A stretch of 64,000 nucleotides of DNA, taken from contig FJUW01000012.1 in assembly GCA_900074885.1 (NCBI GenBank), positions 124,001 to 188,000 of the forward strand. Reading direction: 5' to 3'. Shown piece after piece: positions 23,007-33,024 of this stretch; the first letter of the stretch is position 1, and each line of letters opens with the position of its first letter. A program made the position numbers and the translations under genes. The notes under the pieces were generated by a model. It worked only from the letters and a program-made list of their open reading frames with translations. It ran no database searches and had not been told where the DNA came from. This stretch comes from Rhynchosporium graminicola. Lineage: Eukaryota > Ascomycota > Leotiomycetes > Helotiales > Ploettnerulaceae.

Positions 23007-24338
23007 CTACTCCCAATCCTCTTCCTCGCTTTCATCGCCCTTTCGCGGCTCCTTGGGACTACCAGGAGCACGGCTCGGGGCACCAGATGCAGCGCCAACA
23101 ACGTCGTAAGAGCCATCGCTGTCAGCTTGAGACTTTTCATCTTGAGATCTGCGCTTCTCTTCTGGCTTGAGTGATGCGGCATCTTGGACTTGGGCAGCCG
23201 GGTGAAGTGTGGTAGAGGATTCAGTTGAAGCAGGGCGAGGTGTCTCCGCTTTTGGCTTTGTGACCTTTGAGGAACTCTCATCCTCGGAATCTTCATCCCA
23301 CGCAACCTCTTCTTCTGTGGAAGCCACAGCGCCTACTTGAGTTAGTAAGACACATTATGGCATAAGAAGTGTGCTTACCCTTTAGCAAGTCTCTCCTCCG
23401 TGCTTCAGCCGTCTCGATACTATGTCTCAGGAAATAATAGCGGGTCCAAAAATCACCGTAGGTAACAGTATCAGGAACAAGCTTTTCCATCGAAGATCTT
23501 AACTCAGTGAAAGTCTCCAGATCCTTGCTGATATCGTCTGTCTTGCTGTCCAGACCAAAAGTCTTCTTCCAGGGCTCGTATTCCTCACTAACCGGATCCT
23601 TCGTAAAGCTATCTTCAGAGGAATGAATGACATGTAACTGGGCATCAAATCGTGTGGTATGGATCACCCTCTTGCCCGAAGCATCTTTGCTTTCAAAGAG
23701 GACGGTGCTTCCTTGCGCACCGGCTTCCTCAGACGGAGGTGCAATGCTGACCGCATCCCGAAGGAAGTTCCGCAGATTTGTGCCGAATTTGAGAAGCGCC
23801 TCATCTGCAGCATCTTCGGCCTTCTCGATCTCCTTTAGTCGTTTGCCAGCCTCAAGTCGCAACCTAGCCAGAACGCCTTCTGATTCCTTCAATGCCTCTT
23901 CTGTTGATTTGTCTTTCTCTTTGCTGGCCTCACCATTTCCCTCTATCCCCTTGTCCGTTTGCTCGCCAGTCACCGGCGTCTGAACTGCGGACAGAGCTCG
24001 AGTTCGACTGATAAGAGATGAACGTAGATCCGTGAATCCTTTAGTCGCTTCCTCCGCAACCTCATTTAGTTCCTTCTGGCCTTGCTGGTAAACGGACTCG
24101 CCCTGCAGTAATGTAAGCCAAAATTGCCTCAATCTATAGCCTAGTAAGTATTGGTCACCTGCTTGACCACATTTCCAAAGAAGCCTCCAAGCTTTGCGCC
24201 CCACGGGCTCGAGGAGATCGCTTTGTATGCTTCTTGGAAGTCGGCGTTGAGTGTTGTTTCAGGCTTCTTTTCCTGCTTTTCTGCTTCGTTTTCAGGAGCT
24301 ATTGCCTGCTCCTGGATGTGGTCATAGGCAAGATCCAT
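23007..24338 (-). CDS. DOS2: BSD-domain protein, DOS2-like
   Basis: Three exons at 24338-24159, 24102-23379 and 23332-23007 give 409 residues; the introns (56 and 46 bp) restore VVKQGESVYQQGQKEL and LLKGAVASTEEEVAWDED. The BSD domain lies near residues 220-300 and ends in the aromatic-rich FWTRYYFLRHSIETAEARRR. Before it are a hydrophobic/Gly segment (SPWGAKLGGFFGNVVKQ) and long Glu/Lys-rich helices likely to form coiled coil. The C-terminal third is acidic and Ser-rich, ending ESEEEDWE, a tail often seen in Dos2/BSDC1-type proteins. Yeast Dos2 is a cytoplasmic protein of poorly defined role, linked genetically to ubiquitin metabolism. The family assignment is firm; the symbol is by similarity only. 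Confidence 0.85.
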
Positions 24339-24733
24339 GGCTGCGTGCTAATGCTGCGGCTCTTCCAGCTTTATGGAGAAGTGGAGTGGTTGTCTTGTTG
24401 ATCAAGCGCAGCCGTCCGAACGCGTCATAGCGTTTGGGATTTGGTCACCTGATGTTTTACTTCTTCAAGGCATTTCTTTCATCGTGTCCCTCCCTATATT
24501 ACTTCGTATAAGCGTTTCTTACCTATTAAATCTCAAAGGAGTATGTAGAGGACTGTAAAGGAAACCTGCATGTAATAGCTGGACTTGAAACTTGCCACCT
24601 TGCAGTTGTTTTCAGGGAATGGCAGAGTAGTAACGAAGTAAGTACACACTATCTTGTTAGCTAGCATGGCTGAACGCTTGTGCCTGGGACCCTATCTAAT
24701 CCCATCTGATTGCTGCGGGCCCGACTTCCCTTA

Positions 24734-24856
24734 AACCTACAGTAGGCACATGTGTAGCTAGCTACCTAGGTACATTACCTAGATATTCACCTAAGTGTAG
24801 GTAGCTTTCTGAAGCTCGTGCATACCTACATAGGTGCCTAGGTATGGAAGCTACAG
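24734..24856. repeat. Cluster of TACCTA / CCTAGG motifs
   Basis: The hexamer ACCTAG or its complement CTAGGT, plus near variants, recurs about ten times in 120 bp, including the palindrome TACCTAGGTA. The same motif recurs at 25068-25100 and near 25245. It may be a protein-binding array or simple-sequence drift. Confidence 0.6.
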
Positions 24857-25727
24857 TAGATCACAAGTAGCGAGGTTGGCTATTAAGTGATAGATTTATT
24901 TATGGTTATGAATGTCATTGTGACCGGACGGACGTTAGAGAAGACCAGTGATTTGCTTCAAATTCAGTTCGATAAGATAAAAAAAAAAAGGCATGATAAA
25001 GACAAGACTAAGAGCAGGATCCACTGTGAAAGACCCGCCTTATAAGTTATAAGTATGAGCTATTAAGTACCTAGGTGCCTACAAAGCTACATTACCTAGC
25101 AGAGAGAGATGACATGTAAATTGACATGACATTCTCCCTCCTGCAATTCAAAACACCGTCCCGTAGCCCTACGGTAGGCAAGACAAGGCATAATGGCGTC
25201 ATTGTAACTTTATTCTCACCTGCCGTGAGAGTCACACGAGGGTACCTAGAGCCAACAGCAGGCAACACATCAATTAATGACTGCGTGTAATTACAAATCT
25301 GGTAGATACCCACATACACTATAGGTTTTCAGTCAGTTCAGGGACTTGCAGGTAGTTTTCTGTTCTCATGTGAAAAGAAAGAAAGAGAGAAAGAGAGAAG
25401 GAAAGATCTCGAACATTTTCGGAGATAAGATAGCGTACTCCGTAGCGAATTACAAACCATCCCATCCATCCATCCATCCATCTATCATCCGACCCCACCA
25501 TCCCTACAGGACTCAACTCTCTCGCTTCCACCTACCTACGGACGGATTGTAGGTACGCTTCATACGACGGAAACTGCTGGTGGGCGTCTGCGTCTAGAGT
25601 TTCTTCCTCCTGAGGCACCCCTTACCTACTTACTGTATCAACTGCTCTATCCTCTTCTCCCAAAATCACAGCGTCGTGCGTACAGTACTTTCCAGCCCCC
25701 AGCCCAGCCCAGCCCAACCCCCCGTCC

Positions 25728-25757
25728 GATACGATACGATACGATACGATACGATAC
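25728..25757. repeat. (GATAC)6 microsatellite
   Basis: Six perfect GATAC units lie 335-365 bp upstream of the YAP1 start codon. The unit is the same as the one upstream of the App1-like gene at 11332. Confidence 0.95.
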
Positions 25758-26092
25758 AACGCTATCGGCGGTTCAGTGGGAAGGAAGTCGGGACCCTTGG
25801 ATATCCGACGGCATATTTCTGCGCAAAGAAAGCACCACTCACTACCACCTTACCTACCTGCAAGCTGACTCCGTCCTACTCGTTTGTCTACCCTCTCTTG
25901 ATTCTGCTTTGCCTCGCCGCAATTCAGTTCCTCTTCTCTCCTCCCTTCCCTTCCCCTCTTCCCCTTCTTTCCTCTCCTCTCCACTTGATATCATTGTACG
26001 ACGTTGTCGATCCGATTAACATCCAATGAGGTAAAGGACTGAGTGCTGATAGTCGTCTCTCCAGCCTTCGACAAACCAAGACAACATTCCAC

Positions 26093-28140
26093 ATGGATTC
26101 TACTGCCGCCCGGTCCACAACCGTCCATCCTCGACTTAATTTGTCAGCGCGACAAGAGGAGCTACTGTTCGCGGCTTTAAACTCCAACAACAAGACCACC
26201 AAACTAGAAACTACCAGTTTTCAGTCACCGGACCAACTCGCAATGGCTCCTGTTGCTCTTACCGAATCTCCTCTTCAAGCTCCCGGCTCTGGTACTGTTG
26301 GCTCTGAAGAGAGTCCTTTCATCGATTACGACTATGAGTTTGAAGGGGACGGAAGCTTTGACTATGGTGACTTCAACAACGAGTCGCAAGTCCAGATGAT
26401 TGGCAACCTGCCTGGTAGCTCTTCAGATGGTGATAACGAAAACAATGACAAGCGTAGCCATCCTGAAGTCGATGGCGAAGAAGAGGACGGTGGTGGAAAA
26501 CGAAGAGAGGGCGATGACAAGACCGCGAAGAAACCAGGACGAAAGCCCTTGACCTCCGAACCTACTTCGGTGAGTGTCCTATGTTGGCTATCGTCTCCTA
26601 CGCTGTTACTGATTTCCGAAACAGAAGCGCAAGGCGCAAAATCGTGCCGCCCAACGAGCCTTCCGGGAACGCAAGGAAAAGCATCTGAAGGACCTGGAGA
26701 CCAAGGTTGAGGATCTAGAAAAAGCATCGGAGTCGGCCAATCACGAAAATAGTATTCTGCGTGCTCAGATAGAGAAGATGTCGATGGAGCTGCGAGAGTA
26801 TCGCAAGAGGGTCTCGTCCAGTGGAGCTCCCGGTCGCAATACTGCTCCTAACAACGGCCTGCCGACATATTCCAATGGATTTGGCAATGGAGGACTCAAT
26901 AACCCAAACGACGTCAATTTTCAATTCGAATTTCCGAGGTTTGGTCGTCTTCCTGGACCCCCGGCTGCTTCTATCCTCAATGCTACCAGGAGCTCCACCG
27001 CACCGTCTGTTGCAAGTAAGCAGGATCTAAGCCCTGTGGACCAGGGACACATTAGTCCTCGCAATCAGTCTTCACAATATCCTGTCAGCAACGGCTCAAC
27101 TGCTGGCTTGGCACACACATCTGCGCAGTATGATGGTGGAGATATGTCAGCCCTATCAGGCCTGTTTAGCCCTTCACTACTCGAAAGCGTCGGAAAGACC
27201 CCCCCATTTGAGTATTTTGCGAATAACAACAACAACAACAACGGCTCCAATGGATCGAGATCTAGCACAGATTCTGCTAACGGCCACATGAGTACCGGTC
27301 ACAATACTTCGTACAGCTCTCCTTCAGCGTCGTCAAATTCAAACCAGGGACCAAGTTCGTCTTGCGGTACCTCTCCAGAGCCTACTATGCAGTCTCCAAT
27401 TTACAATAAATCTTTGGACAGCACACTGACCACAATTGGCGAAGAGCACTCTGCAGCAGATACCACTGGCGAAGGTGAGCACACCTTCTGCGACAAGCTC
27501 AACATGGCTTGTGGCAACCCAAATAACCCTGTTCCGCAAACACTGTCTGAGACGGGTGCGAATTCAGGAAACTTTGGAACTCCCGCTTTCGATATCAATG
27601 GGATCGATTGGTTCGCCCAACAGAATAATAACCAGTTCGACCCACAGCTCTTCGGTGATTACAGAGAGCCTCAAGATAACATTCTATCGAGTGAGACTTA
27701 TGGCGATACCTTTTTCAGTGATGCCTTCGCCTTGGATTTCACCAGTCCGTTCAACATGGCGCCAAGTCCTGCTCCACCCAAAAAGGATCTGGTTGCTCAG
27801 ATTGATGAGAAGCAGAATGAGGAGGACGAAGTCGTTCCAGGAGAGGATACCACACAGATGCTAAGCTGTAACACAATCTGGTATGTATCATTTTAGATGT
27901 TGACTCGATTATTCAGCGGCTACTCAACTTCTACTTCTTGAACATTTTGCTAATATAAACTCCAGGGATCGCTTGCAAGCCTGCCCTAAGGTCAAGGACG
28001 GTGAATTTGACCTTGATCTTCTCTGCAAAGACCTGCAGAAGAAGGCGAAGTGCTCAGAGACCGGCGCTGTAGTCAACGAATCCGACTTCAACAAGATTAT
28101 GAAGTCGTACGCCGCCCAGCAGGCGGCGAAATCTACCTGA
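26093..28140 (+). CDS. YAP1: AP-1-like bZIP transcription factor (Yap1/Pap1 type)
   Basis: Yap1-type factors switch on oxidative-stress genes; disulfides between two cysteine-rich domains mask a nuclear export signal. Three exons at 26093-26569, 26625-27880 and 27966-28140 give 635 residues. The basic region KRKAQNRAAQRAFRERKEKH starts at the exon 1/2 junction (residue 160) and leads into the zipper LKDLETKVEDLEKASE. The n-CRD is TFCDKLNMACGNPNNPVP (about residues 446-463). The c-CRD has Cys at about 574 (SCNTIW), 584 (ACPK), 598 (LCKDL) and 607 (KCSETG). The middle is Asn/Ser-rich with an N7 run. Intron 2 (85 bp) cuts the c-CRD after its first Cys; reading through it stops within five residues. 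Length and layout match Pezizomycotina orthologues. Confidence 0.95.
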
Positions 28141-29234
28141 GCTTAGATGTCATTCTTGACTCGGCCCACTTGACACCAACAACAAGAAGCAGGGAGTATG
28201 GACAAGCACTTTAAGGAACATGGAGGCGTTGAACTAAGGTGCAAAAGGCCGTCTTCACGATGAGAGCCATGGACTATGTTATGGACTGGAATGGTATGGA
28301 ATGGTCACAACTGGCGTTGGGGCATGCAGGCCTCTTTATGGATCACTTTTTGGTTGACAAAACTTTTTTTTTGCTTGACGTGAAATAGGACACAATGGGA
28401 TGGGGATGAAACTTGACTTATTGGAGTTATTGGAATGATGAGATGTGGCTTCCAGCTACAGTACCAGCTTGCATAGTGTTTCTTTCACAATTTTACGAGT
28501 ACAAATCAATCAACGAAGTGTAAGAAACTTCGCCGTCTTCATTTGGGGCTCATACGTGAAACAAACAGATCGTTCTCTGGCTCATACACGACCATGACAG
28601 CAAATGTATAGTCTGTACACGTTTCCCTCACTATTCGCTGCGAGCTGTAGCATTCACTTGCGAGGCCATCGAGACATCTGGTGTCGGTATGAACAACATT
28701 GAAATCGAACACTGGTATTATGTTACTATAAACGAGCTTGGCACATATTTCATGTTATGTTGCTGTAATTCTCTTGGACAACTTCCATGTATCTTCAAAG
28801 GATGGCAAATTCTGGTGGAGCAAACAACGATCCTGTCAAACGTTTTCTGGCAATGATGCCGTGAAATTCAGATGGCGACCCAAGAATCGAAGTTACACTC
28901 CTATCCAACATATAATTCAGTTTAATAGGCTCCAGAATGTCAGAGTAAAACAAGCATGCAGTCGTGGAGAAAAGAGATATTCAAAGGTCATAAGTACTCC
29001 ACGTGATTACGCGTTGTAATATCTCGCGTCTCGCGATCCTAGCTCTTTCAATAACAACCTCGAAATTCACGTCCGCGGCTGTCTGCAGACTTTTGACTCC
29101 ACCACCAAGATAACTCCTTACCTCATTCTCCTACAAAGAGGCGGAGCAAGCCTCGCTCTGTATGTAAGTGTGATAAATCACATCTCGAGCAGGCGCATGG
29201 AGTAATAATTACAGAATCCTCGGGACATGGCAGG
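28141..29234. other. Intergenic, YAP1 3' flank and upstream of the repeat protein
   Basis: This 1.1-kb spacer carries the YAP1 3' UTR and the next gene's promoter. It has a GGAATGGTAT-type near-repeat (28288-28304) and a T9 tract at about 28365. I see no ORF worth calling. Confidence 0.5.
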
Positions 29235-32200
29235 ATGATGACAGGCCAACGAACCTTCGAGCTCATCCCCACCTCGCTGGTGAAATCCAATGGCCAACGA
29301 CGGCCCATGACCAGCAAAGCCGCGAAGAAGGCATACCAACAAGCGAACCGCGGACCCAAGGTTTCCAGAGCTGAGCAGCGCAGGCGCGATAATGCAGAAT
29401 TGGAGCAGCAGAAGAGGGAATACGAGAAGGAACGCGCTGCGGCAAGAGCAAAGGCTGCAAGAGAAAAGAAGGCGGCTAAAGCGAATGCTGAGAAAGATGC
29501 GAGGAGGAAACAGGGCCTGCCGGAACCCAGTCGGTTTGTGAGACCGAGTCAGTCTACGATATCGAGGTTTATGAGGAGTGAAGGGGGGAATAAGAGGACG
29601 TGGCAGCAGATGGAGAGTTTGGCGGAGGATTCGGATCGGACGATTTCGGATGCGGAACAGGGTTATGAGGGACCATCTGCAAAGAGGCAATTGATAGATG
29701 AAGGTTCTGATGACGAGTTTGGAGACTTTCCAGCGTTTTCACAGTTGGATGTCCTTGAGCAGATCGCCAGCTCTGAGTTATCGGTCAAGGAGAGCCCTGC
29801 TCCAGGATTACCTACGAAGAGTCGCTTGTCTTCGCAGAAATGTCGTAATGGAGCATCGCAGGAGCTCCCAAAAATGGAGAAAGCCGACGAGGATTCAATA
29901 TTGAATACCCAGGCTCTCGATGATCTGGTAACGACCCAGCTTTTGTCAGATCTGGTAGAAGCGGTCACTAAATCAGACTCTCTTGAGCCACCTGATAGAT
30001 CTCTTACAAAATCACAGCGAAACACAGTACAAGTACCGTCGATATCCCAACCGTCCCCAAGACGCTCTGGAAGAGTTGCCGAGAAATTCGGTAAAGCACA
30101 TCAATCTTCAAGTCCTTTCAGACGATCAACAGTGCCTGTTGTTGAGATTCCGGCAAAGTCAGCTGAAACTATGCGAGCACTTAACGAGGCAGTAAGCAGT
30201 CCCAGGAGTGACGGTCCAACCACGCCAGCAGTATTACAGACACGCTCTACTAACATGCCGCCGCCATGCCTCCCACCGAAAGTGACAATGGCTACGAAGC
30301 CCACATCTACGCCGCAAAAGCCGCACTTCCCACTACAGGCTGCTCGAAACCTTCCTACCAAACCAGTATCAAATCTACCCCCATCTTCCACACAAGCATT
30401 CCTCGAGAGCCACATGGATGACTTCTTTCCGAGCCCAACCCAAGCAGTACGAGATCTCCTCGATGATTTAGATGATATTCCCTCCAACACGCAAGTTGCC
30501 CGAGAGCTCAATCCAGAAAACCCAGGTAAAGGTCATCTTGAGACTATGTTCAGTACACAAGATTTCATCTTGTCTCCAGAAGACTTGGTGGACATCATTT
30601 CACCACGTCGTTCGCCTTCAAAGCCTCTCCGAGAAGCTACTTCTGAGTCTTTGAACCGAAGGGAACGTCCACATGGTTATGGGAGCCTATCGCCCAAGGA
30701 GATCAAGAAGGTCGAACTTGAAGACTTTATCAGTACGCAAGATCTGGTTCTGTCACCGGTAGATTTGGAGGAGATCATTTCGTCACGTCGTACGCCACAA
30801 AATCCCCTTCAAGTAGCGAATCCGGGGGTCCTCAGCAGCAGGAACAATATGGATGGTAGAAAGTCTACACCCGAGAAGACGAAAATCGACGATCACGAGT
30901 TTATGAATTCGCAAGAACTAGCATTCTCACCAGTGGACCTGGAGAAAATCATTTCATCACGCCTTACGCCCCTAAAGCCTCTCCCAGAAGCTAATCCAGT
31001 GTCTCTAAATCAAGGGGAAAATGCAGATAGTGGCTTGAAAACTAGCTCAGAGAAGACAAGGAACGACTCTGACTTCTTCATGAGTACGCAAGGACTGGCC
31101 TTTTCACCGGGTGACCCGGAGGAGGTCATATTACCACGACGTACACCCCCAAAGCCCTTCAATGAAGCTGCTGCCAAGGCTCTTAACGAGCAGGAGTACT
31201 CGCATGTTGCAAGACAGCGTACTGCGCAGGATCCGAAAAACGATACGAATGACTTGATAAGTTCTCAAAAGCTGGTACTTACACCAGTAGACCTAGAGAA
31301 GATCGTTTCACCACGTCGTACATGCCCGAAGCCGCTTCAGGAAGTTACTTTGGAATTTCTGAATCACGGCAAACATGCGTCTAGTGCTAAGAAGCCTTTT
31401 CCTGAGAGGCCCGAAAACGAGCTAGACGAATTTGTGAGCACACAAGATCTCATCCTATCTCCGGAGGACTTAAATGAGATACACTCGTCACCGTATCGCC
31501 CAGCATTACCCTCTCCTCCCAAAGGAAAACCGTCTTTTTCAAATCACCAAAGGCACAAACCGTCTCAAGCTCGAGCCAACTCTAAGCGTCGTTTCTTCGA
31601 GGAGAAAGATGAAGATCTTTACTACGCTGCTATTCACGAGAGTAAGGCTGCAGGAGGTCAAGCTGTACCTATAAAGCCTCCACCCAATAACTTCTTGTCA
31701 GCTATTCGGAACCGATCCGATTCCACAGACTATGGTGATTTCGATTCCGACTTACCAGGTCTGTTTGAGGACAAGGAAGATGAGGAGTTGGAAGCTGCTA
31801 TCCGAGAGAGTAAAATCACCGCCGAGTTGGAAGCGAAGAGACTGGCTGCTTTGACAGCCGAGACGGAACAACTAGAACTGGAAAGAGTATTGTCGAATTC
31901 AACTGATTATGCAGATTTCGACCTCCTCGGCCTCTCCGAAGAGCACAATCAAAATACGCACAGCACCAAACCAACGAACAAGACGAGGGCGGAAAATTTA
32001 GGAGATGTAGCAGTAATGGGGAAGGATAACGGCGGTAAAGCTAAGCCGCGACGTTTCTTCGAAGAGAAATATGAAGATCAAATGCATGCCGCTATCTACG
32101 AGAGTAGAACAATGGAGGCGACAAAAATCAGCATCATGGGCAAGGAAGTGGTGAGCCCGAATAGATTCTTCAAGGAGAAATATGAGGATCAGGTTCATGC

Positions 32201-32471
32201 TGCTGTGTGTGAGAGTGAGAGGCTGGCGATGAGGGATGGAGTTGGGAAGGACGAGGAGAAGAGGAATGCGAAGGAGCAGGAAAAGGAGAAGGAGAAGAGG
32301 AAGGCGATGGAAACTGGCAAGGGAAATGTGAAAGATAACGGGAAGGAGGAGAAGAAGGACACGGGCCCGGGGAAGGAGAAGAGGAAGATGAAGAGGATCT
32401 TGTCTGCGGCGACGGATTACGGCGATGATGATTTCATGGACTGTGAGCTGGAACTTGTGGGGCTGTGTTGA
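29235..32471 (+). CDS. Unknown 1,078-residue protein with TQ/SP repeats and UIM-like motifs
   Basis: This is a single uninterrupted ORF starting MMTGQRTFELIP. Residues 25-110 are a basic, Ala/Lys-rich coiled coil. A short motif SRFVRPSQSTISRFM follows. Six tandem repeats of 58-60 residues start at about 440, 500, 559, 617, 677 and 735, each opening with S(T/S)QxLxxSPxDLEEI and then RRTPxKPL and LN; a related STQAFLESHMDDFFPSPTQ sits at 385. The C-terminal third has four FFEEKxEDxxxAAIxES units (about 785, 848, 940 and 977) that resemble ubiquitin-interacting motifs, best in EDEELEAAIRESK. An STDYGDFDxxLxGL acidic motif occurs three times, once at the very C-terminus. TQ and SP are consensus sites for PIKK and proline-directed kinases. 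A DNA-damage or ubiquitin adaptor role is inference only; I do not recognise the protein. Confidence 0.8.
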   Translation: MMTGQRTFELIPTSLVKSNGQRRPMTSKAAKKAYQQANRGPKVSRAEQRRRDNAELEQQKREYEKERAAARAKAAREKKAAKANAEKDARRKQGLPEPSRFVRPSQSTISRFMRSEGGNKRTWQQMESLAEDSDRTISDAEQGYEGPSAKRQLIDEGSDDEFGDFPAFSQLDVLEQIASSELSVKESPAPGLPTKSRLSSQKCRNGASQELPKMEKADEDSILNTQALDDLVTTQLLSDLVEAVTKSDSLEPPDRSLTKSQRNTVQVPSISQPSPRRSGRVAEKFGKAHQSSSPFRRSTVPVVEIPAKSAETMRALNEAVSSPRSDGPTTPAVLQTRSTNMPPPCLPPKVTMATKPTSTPQKPHFPLQAARNLPTKPVSNLPPSSTQAFLESHMDDFFPSPTQAVRDLLDDLDDIPSNTQVARELNPENPGKGHLETMFSTQDFILSPEDLVDIISPRRSPSKPLREATSESLNRRERPHGYGSLSPKEIKKVELEDFISTQDLVLSPVDLEEIISSRRTPQNPLQVANPGVLSSRNNMDGRKSTPEKTKIDDHEFMNSQELAFSPVDLEKIISSRLTPLKPLPEANPVSLNQGENADSGLKTSSEKTRNDSDFFMSTQGLAFSPGDPEEVILPRRTPPKPFNEAAAKALNEQEYSHVARQRTAQDPKNDTNDLISSQKLVLTPVDLEKIVSPRRTCPKPLQEVTLEFLNHGKHASSAKKPFPERPENELDEFVSTQDLILSPEDLNEIHSSPYRPALPSPPKGKPSFSNHQRHKPSQARANSKRRFFEEKDEDLYYAAIHESKAAGGQAVPIKPPPNNFLSAIRNRSDSTDYGDFDSDLPGLFEDKEDEELEAAIRESKITAELEAKRLAALTAETEQLELERVLSNSTDYADFDLLGLSEEHNQNTHSTKPTNKTRAENLGDVAVMGKDNGGKAKPRRFFEEKYEDQMHAAIYESRTMEATKISIMGKEVVSPNRFFKEKYEDQVHAAVCESERLAMRDGVGKDEEKRNAKEQEKEKEKRKAMETGKGNVKDNGKEEKKDTGPGKEKRKMKRILSAATDYGDDDFMDCELELVGLC

Positions 32472-33024
32472 TGGGATACTTACTGCGCCAGTGTTCCTTT
32501 CATCCGCTAGAAATAGTATAAGATTGCCGTTGCGAGGTGTTGGTATTGGTGTTGGCCCATAACTCAAACTTGTATAGTTGGGTTTGCGTAGCATAGGTAG
32601 GCATGGATGGATGGATGGAAACATAACAAGAGACTTGTTGCATGCAGAGTTGGTACTGGCTAGCATTATGAATTGTACGTATCTCCAGTGAGTGAAAGTT
32701 CATGAGGGAGGATTGCATGAGATAGGATATAAAGTAAAAATATCTATAGCATCTTGATGGCGAAAAGTAATGAAAACGATACAACAAATGTCAAAATCTT
32801 CGAGTTTATATTATCTTTTCATTGAATGTGAGTGAGATCTTAAGATCCGAACAAGGATCAGTCTCGGGGTATGCGAAAAACTAAACTATCTAAAAATCAA
32901 ATCAAAAGAGCTAAACAATCATCCTACGTCCAAGTGTATCTTGATGACAAGACTATATACGCCTTTTATCTACTCCTCCACGTTTAAATCCATCGTCAAA
33001 ATCCTCAAGTATCCAGCAAACTGC
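32472..33024. other. Intergenic, convergent 3' flanks
   Basis: This 553-bp spacer lies between the stop codons of the repeat protein and KAP123. It has a (GGAT)n-like run (32603-32618). I see no gene. Confidence 0.55.

Larger units (their letters stand above)
24339..26092. promoter_or_regulatory. Divergent upstream region, BSD gene / YAP1
   Basis: This 1.75-kb spacer presumably holds the YAP1 promoter and long 5' UTR. It contains clustered TACCTA/CCTAGG motifs (24734-24856 and 25068-25100), an AGAAAG-rich purine tract (25375-25405), a CATC(CATC)n run (about 25460-25482), CAGCC repeats (25699-25715) and a GATAC microsatellite (25728-25757), then a pyrimidine-rich stretch (25918-25983) just before the gene. 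Confidence 0.6.

Noticed and set aside
31998..32666. 222-codon minus-strand ORF rich in Leu/Pro/Arg
   Set aside because: It mirrors the Lys/Glu-rich C-terminus of the repeat protein and has no family signature.
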